Source: Myxococcales bacterium
Lineage (GTDB): Bacteria > Myxococcota_A > Polyangia > Polyangiales > Polyangiaceae
DNA length: 64,000 nt
Assembly: GCA_016706225.1 (NCBI GenBank)
Contig: JADJKB010000025.1
Span: forward strand, 62,001 to 126,000
Direction: 5' to 3'
Shown one piece after another: positions 8,399 to 17,046 of the stretch. The translations under genes were made by a program, and so were the position numbers. The notes below the pieces were generated by a model that ran no database searches, was not told the DNA's origin, and worked only from the letters and a program-made list of their open reading frames with translations. Each line of letters begins with the position of its first letter. Position 1 is the first letter of the stretch.

Positions 8399-8944
8399 TC
8401 AGCGTGAGCCCAAGCGGACGTCCACCCGTCGGTCTTCCGCCCAGCCTGCTTCGTCTTTGCCGGACGCGTCCATTTCGCCGCGCGACGACGATGTGATCTT
8501 ACCGGCCGGGAGTCCACGCGCCTCGAGCTCGCTCGAGACGGCCGAAGCCCGAGCACCGCCCAAGACCATGTTGTATTCGCTCTCGCCGCGCGGATCTGCT
8601 CGACCCACCAGGTTCAATTGCCGACCCGCTAGTGGCCCCGTATTCAGGCATTGGGCTACTTGGCCCAGCACAGCGCCCGCGTTGGCGTCGATTAGAGAAG
8701 AGTCGAAGGCGAAGTGAGCGTCCTTTTCTGCGATGCCGCAGGCTTTTCGGATCTCTTCGGAGATGGAAATGGTTCCGGTGGTGTCCGCCGTCGGTTTCGC
8801 GGGCGCAGCGTGGGCGTTGGCGTTGCTTGACTCCTGGCTACCGGTTGGGGCGATTGGGGGGCCCGCTGCCTGACCGCCACACCCCGCCAGAAGTGAAGCC
8901 GCCAGGGCAATGCTGATCGTTGTCGAAAAAGAATGCGTGGGCAT
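8399..8944 (-). CDS. OmpA-family lipoprotein
   Basis: A 181-residue protein with a lipobox (AASLLAGC, Cys about residue 22), a low-complexity Ala/Pro/Thr spacer, and a C-terminal OmpA-like peptidoglycan-binding domain: HFAFDSSLIDANAGAVL, NLVGRADPRGESEYNM, ARASAVSSELEARGLP and the late RRVDVRLGSR. It is likely anchored in the outer membrane and bound to peptidoglycan. AGGA precedes the ATG. It diverges from the kinase at 9290, and a sigma-54 type promoter facing it lies at 9026. Confidence 0.85.
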   Translation of the reverse strand: MPTHSFSTTISIALAASLLAGCGGQAAGPPIAPTGSQESSNANAHAAPAKPTADTTGTISISEEIRKACGIAEKDAHFAFDSSLIDANAGAVLGQVAQCLNTGPLAGRQLNLVGRADPRGESEYNMVLGGARASAVSSELEARGLPAGKITSSSRGEMDASGKDEAGWAEDRRVDVRLGSR

Positions 8945-9025
8945 GAGAATCCTCTCTCAGGGAAAGACGGAGCCTCAATGATTGGCGACGTCTCGAGTTA
9001 CGGTAGCGAGTGTCATCGCTGCGAA

Positions 9026-9041
9026 AGCACGAAACGTACCG
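9026..9041 (-). promoter_or_regulatory. Possible sigma-54 promoter for the OmpA-like lipoprotein
   Basis: The minus strand reads GGTACGTTTCGTGCT with GG-N10-GC spacing and two differences from consensus. The expected start near 9015 gives a leader of about 70 bases with AGAGAGGA before the ATG at 8944. Moderate support only. Confidence 0.4.
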
Positions 9042-9262
9042 CTCGGCGCGGTCCCACACTGCGGTGCAAGCGCGTCCAGCTGCGCGTCGCGAATCCCCAC
9101 GCGAACTCGAGCTCGGGGTCCCGATTCCTGGGAGCGTCGGGCGCCCGGCGCACCGTGATCAGCCCGGGGAGCACTGAGGCGAATTTGTTCCGCCGGCCCG
9201 AGCTGCGACAGAACGCCCCAGTCCGGCTGTGGGTTGCGCTCTCGATCCAGTCGCGCCGCAGC

Positions 9263-9277
9263 GGCACGTGACTTGCT
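9263..9277 (+). promoter_or_regulatory. Sigma-54 promoter, full consensus, for the kinase at 9290
   Basis: The bases GGCACGTGACTTGCT match GGCACG-N4-TTGCT at every conserved position. The GC ends at 9276, 13 bases before the ATG at 9290, so the transcript would start within two or three bases of that codon. Confidence 0.7.
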
Positions 9278-9289
9278 CCTGTTGCCGGG

Positions 9290-10630
9290 ATGCCGAAAGG
9301 GAGCGGGGTGTCACTGGCTGATGCGGGCCCCGATCGAGCACAGCCTCATCAGATCCTCTCCGACAAATACGAGCTCTTGCGCGTGATGAGCTCGGGCGGA
9401 ATGGGGTCGATCTGGGCTGCTCACCATCTCAGTCTGGACAACCAGGTCGCGATCAAGCTCCTGCGCGACGAGACGACGTCGGACGAGCTGCGCCAGCGGC
9501 TGATCCGGGAGGCGCAGCTCGCCGCTCGCATCGAGCACCCCAACATCGTGCGCGTCCTCGACCTCGGCTTCACGGACTGGAAAGCACCGTACCTCGTGAT
9601 GGAGCTGCTCGACGGTCGCGATCTGGGCGCGGAGTTGGAGGAATTCGGGCGGCTGTCCCCGGTACGCGCGGTGCAACTCCTGCTGCCCGTGCTCGAGGGT
9701 CTCGCGTCGGCCCACGACCGCAACATCGCGCATCGCGACCTGAAACCAGAAAACATCTTCCTCGATCGCTCCGAGGGGGGCGACTACGTGGTCCCCAAGA
9801 TCGTCGACTTCGGCATCGCGCGATGCCTGACGGAACTCGGACTGCGCCGTATCACCAACGTAGGCAGTGTATTCGGGACCGTGCACTACCTGTCTCCGGA
9901 ACAAGCGCTTGGAAAGGACGATGTCGACCATCGGGCGGACATCTGGGGCGTGTGTGCGGTGCTGTACGAGTGCATCACGGGATTACCACCCTTCGGCGAC
10001 CGAGAGCCGGCGCTCGCGCTCAGGGCAATCATTCTGGAGGACGTGCCGCCACCCTCCCAGCTGGGCGTCGACACCAAAGGATTGGAACCGCTGCTCATGC
10101 GCGGGCTCCATCGCGATCGAGAGCTGCGTTGGCCCGGCGCGCGAAGCTTGGGACAGGCCCTCGGCGCGTGGCTGATCCAGCAGGGCGTGCACGAAGACGC
10201 CTCGGCTCACGGGGTTCGCTCGCGCTGGTTCGGCAGCATTTCGGACACGGAATCATCGCCGCCCCCAGGCATGAGCGCAGATCTGCGAGCGCGCCGAGCC
10301 GAGGCCGTGACCCTGGTGGACGAGGCCGCGCCAGCCCGTCGTGGTCGCCACACGAAGTGGATCGCGCTCGTTTGCGTCGTGTTGTTCTCGGTCGTGAGTG
10401 GGGCCGCGTATGGGGGGGCCCGCCGGTCGGTGCCCGAGCTCCGGCGCGCGGGCGACCACCGAAACGTGCGCATCGACGAAGCCGCCCAAGCGGGTTCGGA
10501 CCCGGCGGCGGACGCTGTTCGGGTCGAGAAGGCCGAGGCATCTGCCGCCCCCTCTTCACGCGCGGTTCGGTCGGCGCCTGCGAACGGCGTTTCGAAGACG
10601 CAGCGCTTCGATCCGGTGTTGGGGTTCTGA
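9290..10630 (+). CDS. Ser/Thr protein kinase, membrane-anchored (Hanks type)
   Basis: 446 residues. The kinase domain spans about 27-295: Gly loop MSSGGMGSIW, VAIK lysine at 56, HRDLKPEN at 148-155, DFG at 173-175, then GTVHYLSPEQA and DIWGVCAVLYECITG. One transmembrane helix (residues 357-374) follows a juxtamembrane linker, leaving a short periplasmic tail of about 70 residues. The protein phosphorylates Ser/Thr of unknown targets. The ATG at 9290 lies 13 bases below a perfect sigma-54 promoter and lacks a ribosome site; an in-frame GTG at 9308 has AAGGGAG before it and is the alternative start. A PP2C phosphatase gene three loci downstream could reverse its action. Confidence 0.92.
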   Translation: MPKGSGVSLADAGPDRAQPHQILSDKYELLRVMSSGGMGSIWAAHHLSLDNQVAIKLLRDETTSDELRQRLIREAQLAARIEHPNIVRVLDLGFTDWKAPYLVMELLDGRDLGAELEEFGRLSPVRAVQLLLPVLEGLASAHDRNIAHRDLKPENIFLDRSEGGDYVVPKIVDFGIARCLTELGLRRITNVGSVFGTVHYLSPEQALGKDDVDHRADIWGVCAVLYECITGLPPFGDREPALALRAIILEDVPPPSQLGVDTKGLEPLLMRGLHRDRELRWPGARSLGQALGAWLIQQGVHEDASAHGVRSRWFGSISDTESSPPPGMSADLRARRAEAVTLVDEAAPARRGRHTKWIALVCVVLFSVVSGAAYGGARRSVPELRRAGDHRNVRIDEAAQAGSDPAADAVRVEKAEASAAPSSRAVRSAPANGVSKTQRFDPVLGF

Positions 10631-10739
10631 GGCAATCGGCCTCGCGGCGCACGGGACAATTCGCGACGCTGAGCTCTTGCCACTGCAAGGTCGTCCCAAA
10701 ACACTCCCGTTTCGCGCCGGAAATGCGGGCGAACGCTCC

Positions 10740-10754
10740 GGCACGAACCCTGCA
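10740..10754 (+). promoter_or_regulatory. Predicted sigma-54 promoter for the ice-binding lipoprotein
   Basis: GGCACGAACCCTGCA has GG-N10-GC and one change from consensus. GC ends at 10753, 14 bases before the ATG at 10768, and no ribosome site is visible between them. Confidence 0.5.
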
Positions 10755-10767
10755 GTGTGTAGCAATC

Positions 10768-11727
10768 ATGCCTTCCTCCAGGCCCGGCTTCGTGCTCGTC
10801 TTTTCACTCGCCTCGCTGGCTACGGCGTGTGGCGACGGCGACGGTACGGGGGTCGACTCCGGCTCCGGCGGTGCGAAGGACGGTGGCGCGGGCTCCGGCG
10901 TCGGCGGTGGCGCGGGCTCCAGCGTCGGCGGTGTCTCGGGCGCTGGCTTTGGCGGTGTCTCGGGCTCCGGCGGTGCGGCGGCTGGAGCTGGGGGCTCCGG
11001 CTCCGGCGGCGCGGGCGGCGTTGCAATGGATGCTGGGGATGGCTCCACGACTCTCCCCGGCATCCCGGTGAAGCTTGGAGCGGCCGGCAAGTTCGTGATC
11101 CTCGCCAAAGCAGCGGTCTCCACGATACCGACCTCCGCCATCACGGGGAACCTCGGGGTGAGCCCCGCGGCAGCCACGTACTTCACTGGCTTCTCGTTGA
11201 CCGCCGATCCCAGCAATGTGTTCTCGACCTCGTTGCAGGTGACCGGGAAGGTATTCGCAGCCGACTACACACCACCCACCCCATCCAACCTGACCACGGC
11301 GATCGGTGACATGGAGCTCGCGTACACCGATGCCGCAGGACGCGCGCCGGGCGTCACCGAGCTCGGCGCCGGCAACGTCGGCGGAATGACTCTCACGCCA
11401 GGCGTTTACAAGTGGGGCACCGGCCTCTTGATCCCGACGAACGTCACGCTCAGCGGTAACGCGACGGACGTCTGGATTTTTCAGATCGCGCAGGACCTCA
11501 CCGTGAGCAACGCCGCGAAAGTCGTCCTTTCGGGCGGGGCGCTCTCGAAGAACGTCTTCTGGCAGGTGGCAGGTTTCGCGGACTTCGGGACGACGTCTCA
11601 CTTCGAGGGCATCGTGCTGACTCAAACTGCGATCACGTTGCGGACGGGCGCGTCGATCAACGGCAGGCTGCTGGCTCAGACGGCGGTCGACCTCGACAGC
11701 AGCACCGTGGTCGAGCCGACCCAATAG
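10768..11727 (+). CDS. Ice-binding family (DUF3494) lipoprotein
   Basis: 319 residues. A lipoprotein signal (ending LASLATAC) is followed by a Gly/Ser/Ala-rich linker to about residue 90, then a DUF3494 ice-binding domain: AAGKFVILAKAAVSTIPTSA, ITGNLGVSPAAATYFTGF, LGAGNVGGMTLTPGVYKWG, VTLSGNATDVWIFQIAQDLT, then NVFWQVAGFADFGTTSHFEG and GRLLAQTAVDLDSSTV. The family folds as an irregular beta-solenoid; some members bind ice, others are adhesins or of unknown role, so antifreeze activity is not certain. Surface exposure is likely. The ATG lies 14 bases below a sigma-54 type element. An ATG at 10723 is possible but would place extra residues before the signal peptide. Confidence 0.88.
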   Translation: MPSSRPGFVLVFSLASLATACGDGDGTGVDSGSGGAKDGGAGSGVGGGAGSSVGGVSGAGFGGVSGSGGAAAGAGGSGSGGAGGVAMDAGDGSTTLPGIPVKLGAAGKFVILAKAAVSTIPTSAITGNLGVSPAAATYFTGFSLTADPSNVFSTSLQVTGKVFAADYTPPTPSNLTTAIGDMELAYTDAAGRAPGVTELGAGNVGGMTLTPGVYKWGTGLLIPTNVTLSGNATDVWIFQIAQDLTVSNAAKVVLSGGALSKNVFWQVAGFADFGTTSHFEGIVLTQTAITLRTGASINGRLLAQTAVDLDSSTVVEPTQ

Positions 11728-11730
11728 GCC

Positions 11731-12345
11731 ATGCGCCCAAGACCAAGAGAAATGACCCGCATGATGTCCCTCAAACGCCTCGGCCGTATCCTGCTGCTCA
11801 CGAGCGCGATTGCGGCAAGCGCGTCCGTTCTGGTGCTGGACCAGCCGCGGAATCAACCGCAGCTCACGCTCGCCCTCGAGCTGCCCATCCACGTGGACGC
11901 CCTGCCGGTCCGGATTGCGCTCGTTCGAAGCGCCACTGCCCAGCCGAGCGCGCCCCAGCCGCTGCCCGAGAGGCCGGAGCTCGCGGCGGACGCCGAGCCA
12001 GTGGGCGCTTCGGACGCGGCAACCGCCGACAAGGCCGCACCCAGCAACCTCGACTATCGTCCGTACCGGAGCAGCCACGCCGACGCGGTCGCCACCGAGC
12101 TCGCCCGTAGCGTCAAGAACACCCCTCGGAGCGCGAAAGCGAAGCCGTCGGACCCCGCTGCCCCGCACAAAGAAGCGAGGAGCTCACTCTGCCCTGTTTC
12201 GGCATCCGAGTCCCAGACCTCGCCGGCGTGTTCCGCCGTCGATCTCTTTTCGAGCAAAGGTTACCTGGTGCTGCCGCGAACCCATGTTCACCTGGGCGTT
12301 GCCACGGAGCGCGTGAAAGTGACGGTGCGCCTTGCCACATTCTGA
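11731..12345 (+). CDS. Exported hypothetical protein
   Basis: 204 residues beginning three bases after the ice-binding gene, so probably co-transcribed. A basic start (MTRMMSLKRLGRILLLTSAI) gives a signal peptide or membrane anchor; ATG 11731 and ATG 11752 are both possible starts. The mature part is Ala/Pro-rich and disordered, with a short C-terminal block (YLVLPRTHVHLGVATERVKV) that looks like a strand pair. Two cysteines lie about fifteen residues apart ahead of that block. No family is recognised. It could be a partner of the ice-binding lipoprotein at the envelope. Confidence 0.6.
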   Translation: MRPRPREMTRMMSLKRLGRILLLTSAIAASASVLVLDQPRNQPQLTLALELPIHVDALPVRIALVRSATAQPSAPQPLPERPELAADAEPVGASDAATADKAAPSNLDYRPYRSSHADAVATELARSVKNTPRSAKAKPSDPAAPHKEARSSLCPVSASESQTSPACSAVDLFSSKGYLVLPRTHVHLGVATERVKVTVRLATF

Positions 12346-12368
12346 ACGCGCCGAACGCCGCCCGAGGC

Positions 12369-12382
12369 GGCACGAATCCTGC
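12369..12382 (+). promoter_or_regulatory. Sigma-54 type element before the PP2C gene (ambiguous)
   Basis: GGCACGAATCCTGC is nearly identical to the element at 10740 and ends 14 bases before the ATG at 12397. Unlike the others, a good GGGAGG ribosome site overlaps the space to the ATG, so this gene may be translated from a longer upstream transcript and the match could be chance. Confidence 0.35.
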
Positions 12383-12396
12383 GGGAGGTTTGAAGC

Positions 12397-13245
12397 ATGA
12401 TCAACGTGAAGCTGACGGTATTTGGAAAGACTGACCTCGGTCGTGTGCGTACGACCAACGAGGATGCCTTCGTCGTGGCCGATCTGGCGACGACCGAGCG
12501 CGTCCACTCGATGGAGCGCAGCGCCGGGCTGGATGCCGGTGAGCGTGGGATCTTGATCGCGGTTTCGGACGGAATGGGCGGCGCGCAGGCGGGGGAGGTC
12601 GCGAGCACGGTCGCACTTCACTCGGTCCGCGTCGGCATGAACGAGGGCTCCCCCGCGGGAGCGAGCGCGGCGCTGAAGACCAGCGTGGAGCGCGCAAACA
12701 GGAGCGTGTGGGATCTTGCGCACGCGTCCGGCAGAGAAGGCATGGGGGCGACTCTCACGGCCCTCCTGGTTCACGACCGTTACGCTTACATCGCGGAAAT
12801 CGGGGACTCCCGAGCGTACTTGCTTCGCAACGACCGCCTCTTGCAGCTGACGCGGGATCAAAGTTACGTGCAAGAGCTCGTCGAGCGCGGCGTGCTCACG
12901 CCGGAGCAGGCGGGGGAGAGCGACTACAAGAACATCATCCTCCAAGCCGTCGGGCTCCGACCCGAGGTGCAGGTAGCGATGAGCCGAGTCGAGCTACGCC
13001 GAGGCGACCGCTTCTTGGTCTGCTCCGACGGCCTTTCGAACAAGGTACCGGACTCGGACCTGCACGACATCATGAAGGGGGCGTCGGTAGAGGCCGTGTG
13101 CAAGGAGCTCGTCGACACGGCGAATGGGCGCGGTGGCGAGGACAACATCACGGCCGTCGTGCTCGAAGTCGGCGGCGAACAGGCGCCCGTCGCGCTGAAC
13201 GGTGAGCGAGTCTCGCTCTCATCCATCGTGGCCACGCCCGCCTGA
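12397..13245 (+). CDS. PP2C-family Ser/Thr protein phosphatase
   Basis: 282 residues, a single-domain cytoplasmic PP2C (PPM). Metal-binding and catalytic motifs are intact: VRTTNEDAF (Asp23), AVSDGMGGAQAGE (Asp58), MGATLTALLV, EIGDSRAYLLR, LTRDQSYVQEL, LVCSDGLSNKV and the final GGEDNITAVVLE. It needs two divalent metals and removes phosphate from Ser/Thr. GGGAGG eight bases before the ATG supports the start. Kinase at 9290 and phosphatase here bracket the ice-binding lipoprotein, suggesting one signalling locus. The AsmA-like gene follows after two bases. Confidence 0.92.
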   Translation: MINVKLTVFGKTDLGRVRTTNEDAFVVADLATTERVHSMERSAGLDAGERGILIAVSDGMGGAQAGEVASTVALHSVRVGMNEGSPAGASAALKTSVERANRSVWDLAHASGREGMGATLTALLVHDRYAYIAEIGDSRAYLLRNDRLLQLTRDQSYVQELVERGVLTPEQAGESDYKNIILQAVGLRPEVQVAMSRVELRRGDRFLVCSDGLSNKVPDSDLHDIMKGASVEAVCKELVDTANGRGGEDNITAVVLEVGGEQAPVALNGERVSLSSIVATPA

Positions 13246-13247
13246 TA

Positions 13248-16091
13248 GTGGACTTTGCGCCTGACGCGGAGCTCGTATCAAGCCGCGGCACGGCCTGTGC
13301 AGTGAGAGACGGTGTGCGACACAAGTGGTGGTTCCGCGTCATTCGCTTTGCGCTCGTCACGCTGGTGACTGCCGAGCTTGGCTACGTCGCAACGGCCAAT
13401 GCCTGGCTGAATTGGGGGGGCGTTCAGCACGCGTTGAGAGCCACCGACGATATTCGCGTCACGTTCCGCAGCGCATGGACACTGTGGCCGGGCCGCGTCC
13501 ACGTGAACGAAGCGCGCATCTTGTTCCAAGACCACAACCTGGAGTGGTCCCTCGATGCGCCGCGCTTGGACGCGGAGCTCGCTCTCATTCCGCTGCTGTC
13601 CAAGACCCTGCACGCCACTCGCGTTCGGGGTGAAGGTCTGGTGTTTCGCGTGCGGCTCCGAGTCGTTGCAGCCGACGCCGAGCTGGCGTCGACCCTTGCG
13701 CTGCCGCCAATCCCCGAATTTCGTACCCCGGCCCTGGTGCCGGCGTACGTGCCCGCGCCGCCGCGCACCGATCTGTGGCGAGTTCACGCGGAAGATGTGG
13801 ACGTCGGAGTGGTGGAAATTTGGGCTCAGCAGCTGCGTTATCAGGGTGTTGCGCGCGCCGGGGGCGCGTTTCGCCTGCACGCTGGGCAGTCTCTCGTGGT
13901 CGGGCCGGCTTCGATGGATCTCCGGTCGGGTCAGCTGCGGGCGGGCAACCGGCTGCTGGCGGGGAGTCTCTCGGGCCATGTCACCTGCGTGGTGCATCCG
14001 TTCTTCGTGAACGTTCCGGTCGGGCGCGAGGTGTTTCGCTACATCAGCGCGACCCTGGAACTGCACGGCGAGGACGTGAACCTCGAGCCTCTGACGGTGC
14101 TTCTGCCGCCGGGCGCGAAGTTGGCTACCCCGGGCGCGCGGCTGGATCTGCGGCTCGACGCGGAGCATGGCGTCCTCACCGACAAGACTCACGTCGAGCT
14201 CCAAGGTCCCACGCTCAGCGGAGTCTTTCGCGGCTGGACGTTCAACGGCAAGACGTTCGGGGTTGGAGCGCACGTCGCAGCGGATGGGTCGGGCGAGGTG
14301 AACGTTCGTTTCGAGCACGCCGGTGCTTCGCCCTCCGGAGAGCGCGGCTCGCAAGTCACGGTCACCGCGGCCCACCTGGCGGTCGCCAGCCCGAGCGTCG
14401 ACCTGAGCGGTGATTGGGGTTTGGCGCGGGTCGATGGCGCAGTCACTGGGCTCGAGGTACCGGTGCTGTCACGCTTTGATGACCTGACAAAGCGTCACCA
14501 GCTTCGGCTCCGGGGCGGAAGTGCGCGGGTGGACGCGAGCGGGCGCTACGCCGGGGGCAGCATCAGAGGCGAGGGCCGCGCGATTGTCTCCAAGGCCCGG
14601 GGCAGCTTCGAGTCCGTGAATTTCGAGCTCGACGGAAGCGCCCGCCTTTCGCTCGGGCGAGGAAAGACGGAAGCGCTCTCGGAGGACCGGGTCGACCTGA
14701 CGGTTGATGCCCGAACGTTGGCGGTGGTCGTAGGAGCCACCCGCGTCGAAGCGAGCAATGCCAGCATCAAAGGGCACGCGCGGCTACGTGACGGTCGTGG
14801 GACCGGAAGCGTGCGGGCCACCGCGAAGAGACTCTCACTGGTCGAGGGCGTCGTGCGTGCCGACGCTCGGCGCGTCGACCTGGCGTCCGAGGTTTCGCTG
14901 TCCCGGTCCAAGCTGACCCGCGGCTCCCTCGAACTCTCGCTACCCTCCGTGCGGGTTCGGGTCGGCGCCACGTCGGTCGTTGGCGCCGCCAAGCTGGCCG
15001 CAAAAGCCAAGGACCTGGACCTGTTGCTGCGTAGTGGCACTGCCCACGCCACCCTGACGGTCCGAAAGTTCTCCGCGAGCAGCGTCAACGCGAGCGCCAG
15101 CTGCCCGTGGCTGAGTGTCCCTAGAGCCACGCTTCGCGGTGAGCTCGGGTTCGCGACCGATGGGCAAGCCCAGGTCCACGCCGTCGCCGACATCGGCGCT
15201 CTCCGAGCGCGCTGGGACGATTTCCTGGTCACGGGTGATGCCCGTTTGGAGTCCCGGTATCAGCAACGATCCAATGACGCGATCTCTCTCGACGTGAACG
15301 CCAAGCGCCTTCACATGACGAGCGGCAAGAACCCGCGGGAGGGCTGGGAGGCGAAGATCCCGGAGCTCGAGCTGATGAGCAAGCTGCGCCGATCGTTCGG
15401 GCAGCTTTCGGGGACTGTTCGCGTCCGGGCCCGGGGTGTGGAGGGACGCTTGGGGCGCACCCCCGTGCACGCGGACCTCGGCTCGACGTGGCGGCTCTCG
15501 ATGCTCGATCTCGAGCATGGCGCGGCCCTCGCCTCCGGTACGGTCAGCATCGACCACGCTGGGCTCGATGCGGGCAGTCTCCGCGTTCGCGATTGGTGGG
15601 GTCGCGTCACGCTTCCGACGTTGAGCGTGCTCGCCGGGGCCAATGTCGACGCATCTGGAGAATTTGGTGCCCAGTTTCGCGATGGCCTTCCGGCTCTTGG
15701 CATGTTCGCGGCGAGCGGAGACCTGCCCGGATGGGTGCCCTCTCTCTTTCCGCTGGAGGAGCTCGAGGCGACCGGAGAGTTTCGCCGCAGCTGTCGGATG
15801 ACGGACATCGTGGTCAAGAACGCCAGCGGAGGACCGCTGGCCTCGGCGGGTCGCATCCAGAGCTCACCAGCCGACACGCGCGCGGCATTCCTGCTCCAGC
15901 TCCAATCACCGCTTCGACTCTCGGCTGGCATCGTCAGTCACGGCGACGAAGTGCACGTTGGGATTCTGGCCGGCAACGACTGGCTCTTGGAGCAGTCCAG
16001 GACCCTCGACGGATGGGCGCTGAACGCAACCTGTGAGAGCGCCGCCCCAGTCAGCTGCAAGATGGCCCGCGCCGAAGAGCCGGTCGAGTGA
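13248..16091 (+). CDS. AsmA/YdbH-like envelope protein, large
   Basis: 947 residues. One N-terminal transmembrane helix (about 29-50, WWFRVIRFALVTLVTAELGY) is followed by roughly 900 residues of repeating short beta-strands with many Leu/Val/Ser/Arg pairs and recurring LDAELALIP and GNRLLAGSLSG type segments. This is the layout of inner-membrane-anchored AsmA/TamB/YdbH proteins that bridge the periplasm and move lipids to the outer membrane. No cofactor motif is visible. The start is a GTG at 13248, two bases after the phosphatase stop; a later GTG near 13302 would shorten it by 18 residues. The family call rests on architecture, not on a single motif. Confidence 0.65.
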   Translation: MDFAPDAELVSSRGTACAVRDGVRHKWWFRVIRFALVTLVTAELGYVATANAWLNWGGVQHALRATDDIRVTFRSAWTLWPGRVHVNEARILFQDHNLEWSLDAPRLDAELALIPLLSKTLHATRVRGEGLVFRVRLRVVAADAELASTLALPPIPEFRTPALVPAYVPAPPRTDLWRVHAEDVDVGVVEIWAQQLRYQGVARAGGAFRLHAGQSLVVGPASMDLRSGQLRAGNRLLAGSLSGHVTCVVHPFFVNVPVGREVFRYISATLELHGEDVNLEPLTVLLPPGAKLATPGARLDLRLDAEHGVLTDKTHVELQGPTLSGVFRGWTFNGKTFGVGAHVAADGSGEVNVRFEHAGASPSGERGSQVTVTAAHLAVASPSVDLSGDWGLARVDGAVTGLEVPVLSRFDDLTKRHQLRLRGGSARVDASGRYAGGSIRGEGRAIVSKARGSFESVNFELDGSARLSLGRGKTEALSEDRVDLTVDARTLAVVVGATRVEASNASIKGHARLRDGRGTGSVRATAKRLSLVEGVVRADARRVDLASEVSLSRSKLTRGSLELSLPSVRVRVGATSVVGAAKLAAKAKDLDLLLRSGTAHATLTVRKFSASSVNASASCPWLSVPRATLRGELGFATDGQAQVHAVADIGALRARWDDFLVTGDARLESRYQQRSNDAISLDVNAKRLHMTSGKNPREGWEAKIPELELMSKLRRSFGQLSGTVRVRARGVEGRLGRTPVHADLGSTWRLSMLDLEHGAALASGTVSIDHAGLDAGSLRVRDWWGRVTLPTLSVLAGANVDASGEFGAQFRDGLPALGMFAASGDLPGWVPSLFPLEELEATGEFRRSCRMTDIVVKNASGGPLASAGRIQSSPADTRAAFLLQLQSPLRLSAGIVSHGDEVHVGILAGNDWLLEQSRTLDGWALNATCESAAPVSCKMARAEEPVE

Positions 16092-16846
16092 TGGTCTCCG
16101 ACGTCAGAGCTCGCTTTGGCGGGTTGAAGCGGCTCTGGCAAGCGTCGTGCTTCGTTTGGGTCGTCGCGCTGCCGCGAGCGTCGAGCGCACAACCGACCAG
16201 TCAGAGCGATGCCTGGCAATACCGTCGTTTCGACTGGCTGGACGTCGGCGTCACCGTCGCCGGCGCGACCGCTGTGGTCGCGACCACGTTCATCTGGCCG
16301 CCGAACGGGGACGTGCGCTGGCACGGGGGGGTGCTCTTCGACGACCGCGTCCGCGATGGCCTGCGCGCCAAGAGTCGAGCCGGTCGGGACCACGCACAAA
16401 CGCTCGGTGACGCGGTCTACTTCGCAGGCGCCCTCTACCCAATCGTCGTGGATGGGTTCGTTGCCTTTGCGATCCGGCAAAAGCCCAACTGGGGTGTCCA
16501 GATGCTGCTCATCGACCTCGAAGCGTACGCGGTGGCGGGAGCGCTATTGACGGGGTCGGAGCGGGTGTTCGAACGCGGCCGGCCGAGCCTGACGCCGTGT
16601 GAGACGGATCCGAACTACGAAGCGCACTGCGGCCGCAACGACAAGGGTGTGGGTCTCACCGTCGCTTCGTTCGTCGGTGTCGCGCGTGTGATGGCGGGCA
16701 AGCACTTCATCAGCGACGCGGTGGGTGGCGCGCTCGTTGGCGGCTCGACTGGCATCCTGGTGCCGGCGCTGCACTCCACGCCGGTGAAGGTCGTGCCGCA
16801 GCTCAATCCCGACACCAAGGGTGTTGCGGCGGTCGGACGATTCTGA
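16091..16846 (+). CDS. PAP2-like membrane protein with incomplete catalytic signature
   Basis: 251 residues; the ATG overlaps the upstream stop (TGATG). A signal-like N-terminus (WQASCFVWVVALPRASSAQ) precedes several hydrophobic helices. Near residue 200 the sequence RVMAGKHFISDAVGGALVGG carries the third PAP2 motif (R-x5-H-x3-D), and GRP near residue 158 resembles the end of the first. The Lys of motif 1 is Glu, and the central PSGH motif is absent: a polar insert with cysteines (TPCETDPNYEAHCG) sits there. It may be a non-catalytic or divergent lipid-phosphatase relative. It follows the AsmA-like gene, consistent with an envelope lipid role. Confidence 0.7.
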   Translation: MVSDVRARFGGLKRLWQASCFVWVVALPRASSAQPTSQSDAWQYRRFDWLDVGVTVAGATAVVATTFIWPPNGDVRWHGGVLFDDRVRDGLRAKSRAGRDHAQTLGDAVYFAGALYPIVVDGFVAFAIRQKPNWGVQMLLIDLEAYAVAGALLTGSERVFERGRPSLTPCETDPNYEAHCGRNDKGVGLTVASFVGVARVMAGKHFISDAVGGALVGGSTGILVPALHSTPVKVVPQLNPDTKGVAAVGRF

Positions 16847-17020
16847 CCTGGCGTGAACGCGCGTCTGGTCGTCGAATGCGGGTCCGCGCGGCGAGCGCGT
16901 CTCGCCTCGAGGGTGACGAGAATGCTCGAGCCGGGGCGTTCCGTCCCACTCTCGCCTCCGGCCGAACGCAGCGTTGGGTGCAGTGCCACGCCAGGCGTTC
17001 GAAAGCGAGGGAGCCACCTG

Positions 17021-17035
17021 GGCTTGCATCTTGCA
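17021..17035 (+). promoter_or_regulatory. Predicted sigma-54 promoter for the fusion protein at 17047
   Basis: GGCTTGCATCTTGCA has exact GG-N10-GC, a perfect TTGCA half and two changes in the -24 half. GC ends at 17034, only 12 bases before the ATG; no ribosome site is present in between. Confidence 0.45.
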
Positions 17036-17046
17036 CTTCGGGCGGC

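Larger units (their letters stand above)
8945..9289 (+). other. Divergent intergenic region with two sigma-54 type promoters
   Basis: There is no convincing gene in these 345 bases. They hold a minus-strand -24/-12 element at 9026-9041 facing the OmpA-like gene, a plus-strand one at 9263-9277 facing the kinase, and a perfect 10-base palindrome CGGGCGCCCG at 9138-9147, about 115 bases upstream of the kinase promoter, where an enhancer site would be expected. Confidence 0.5.
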
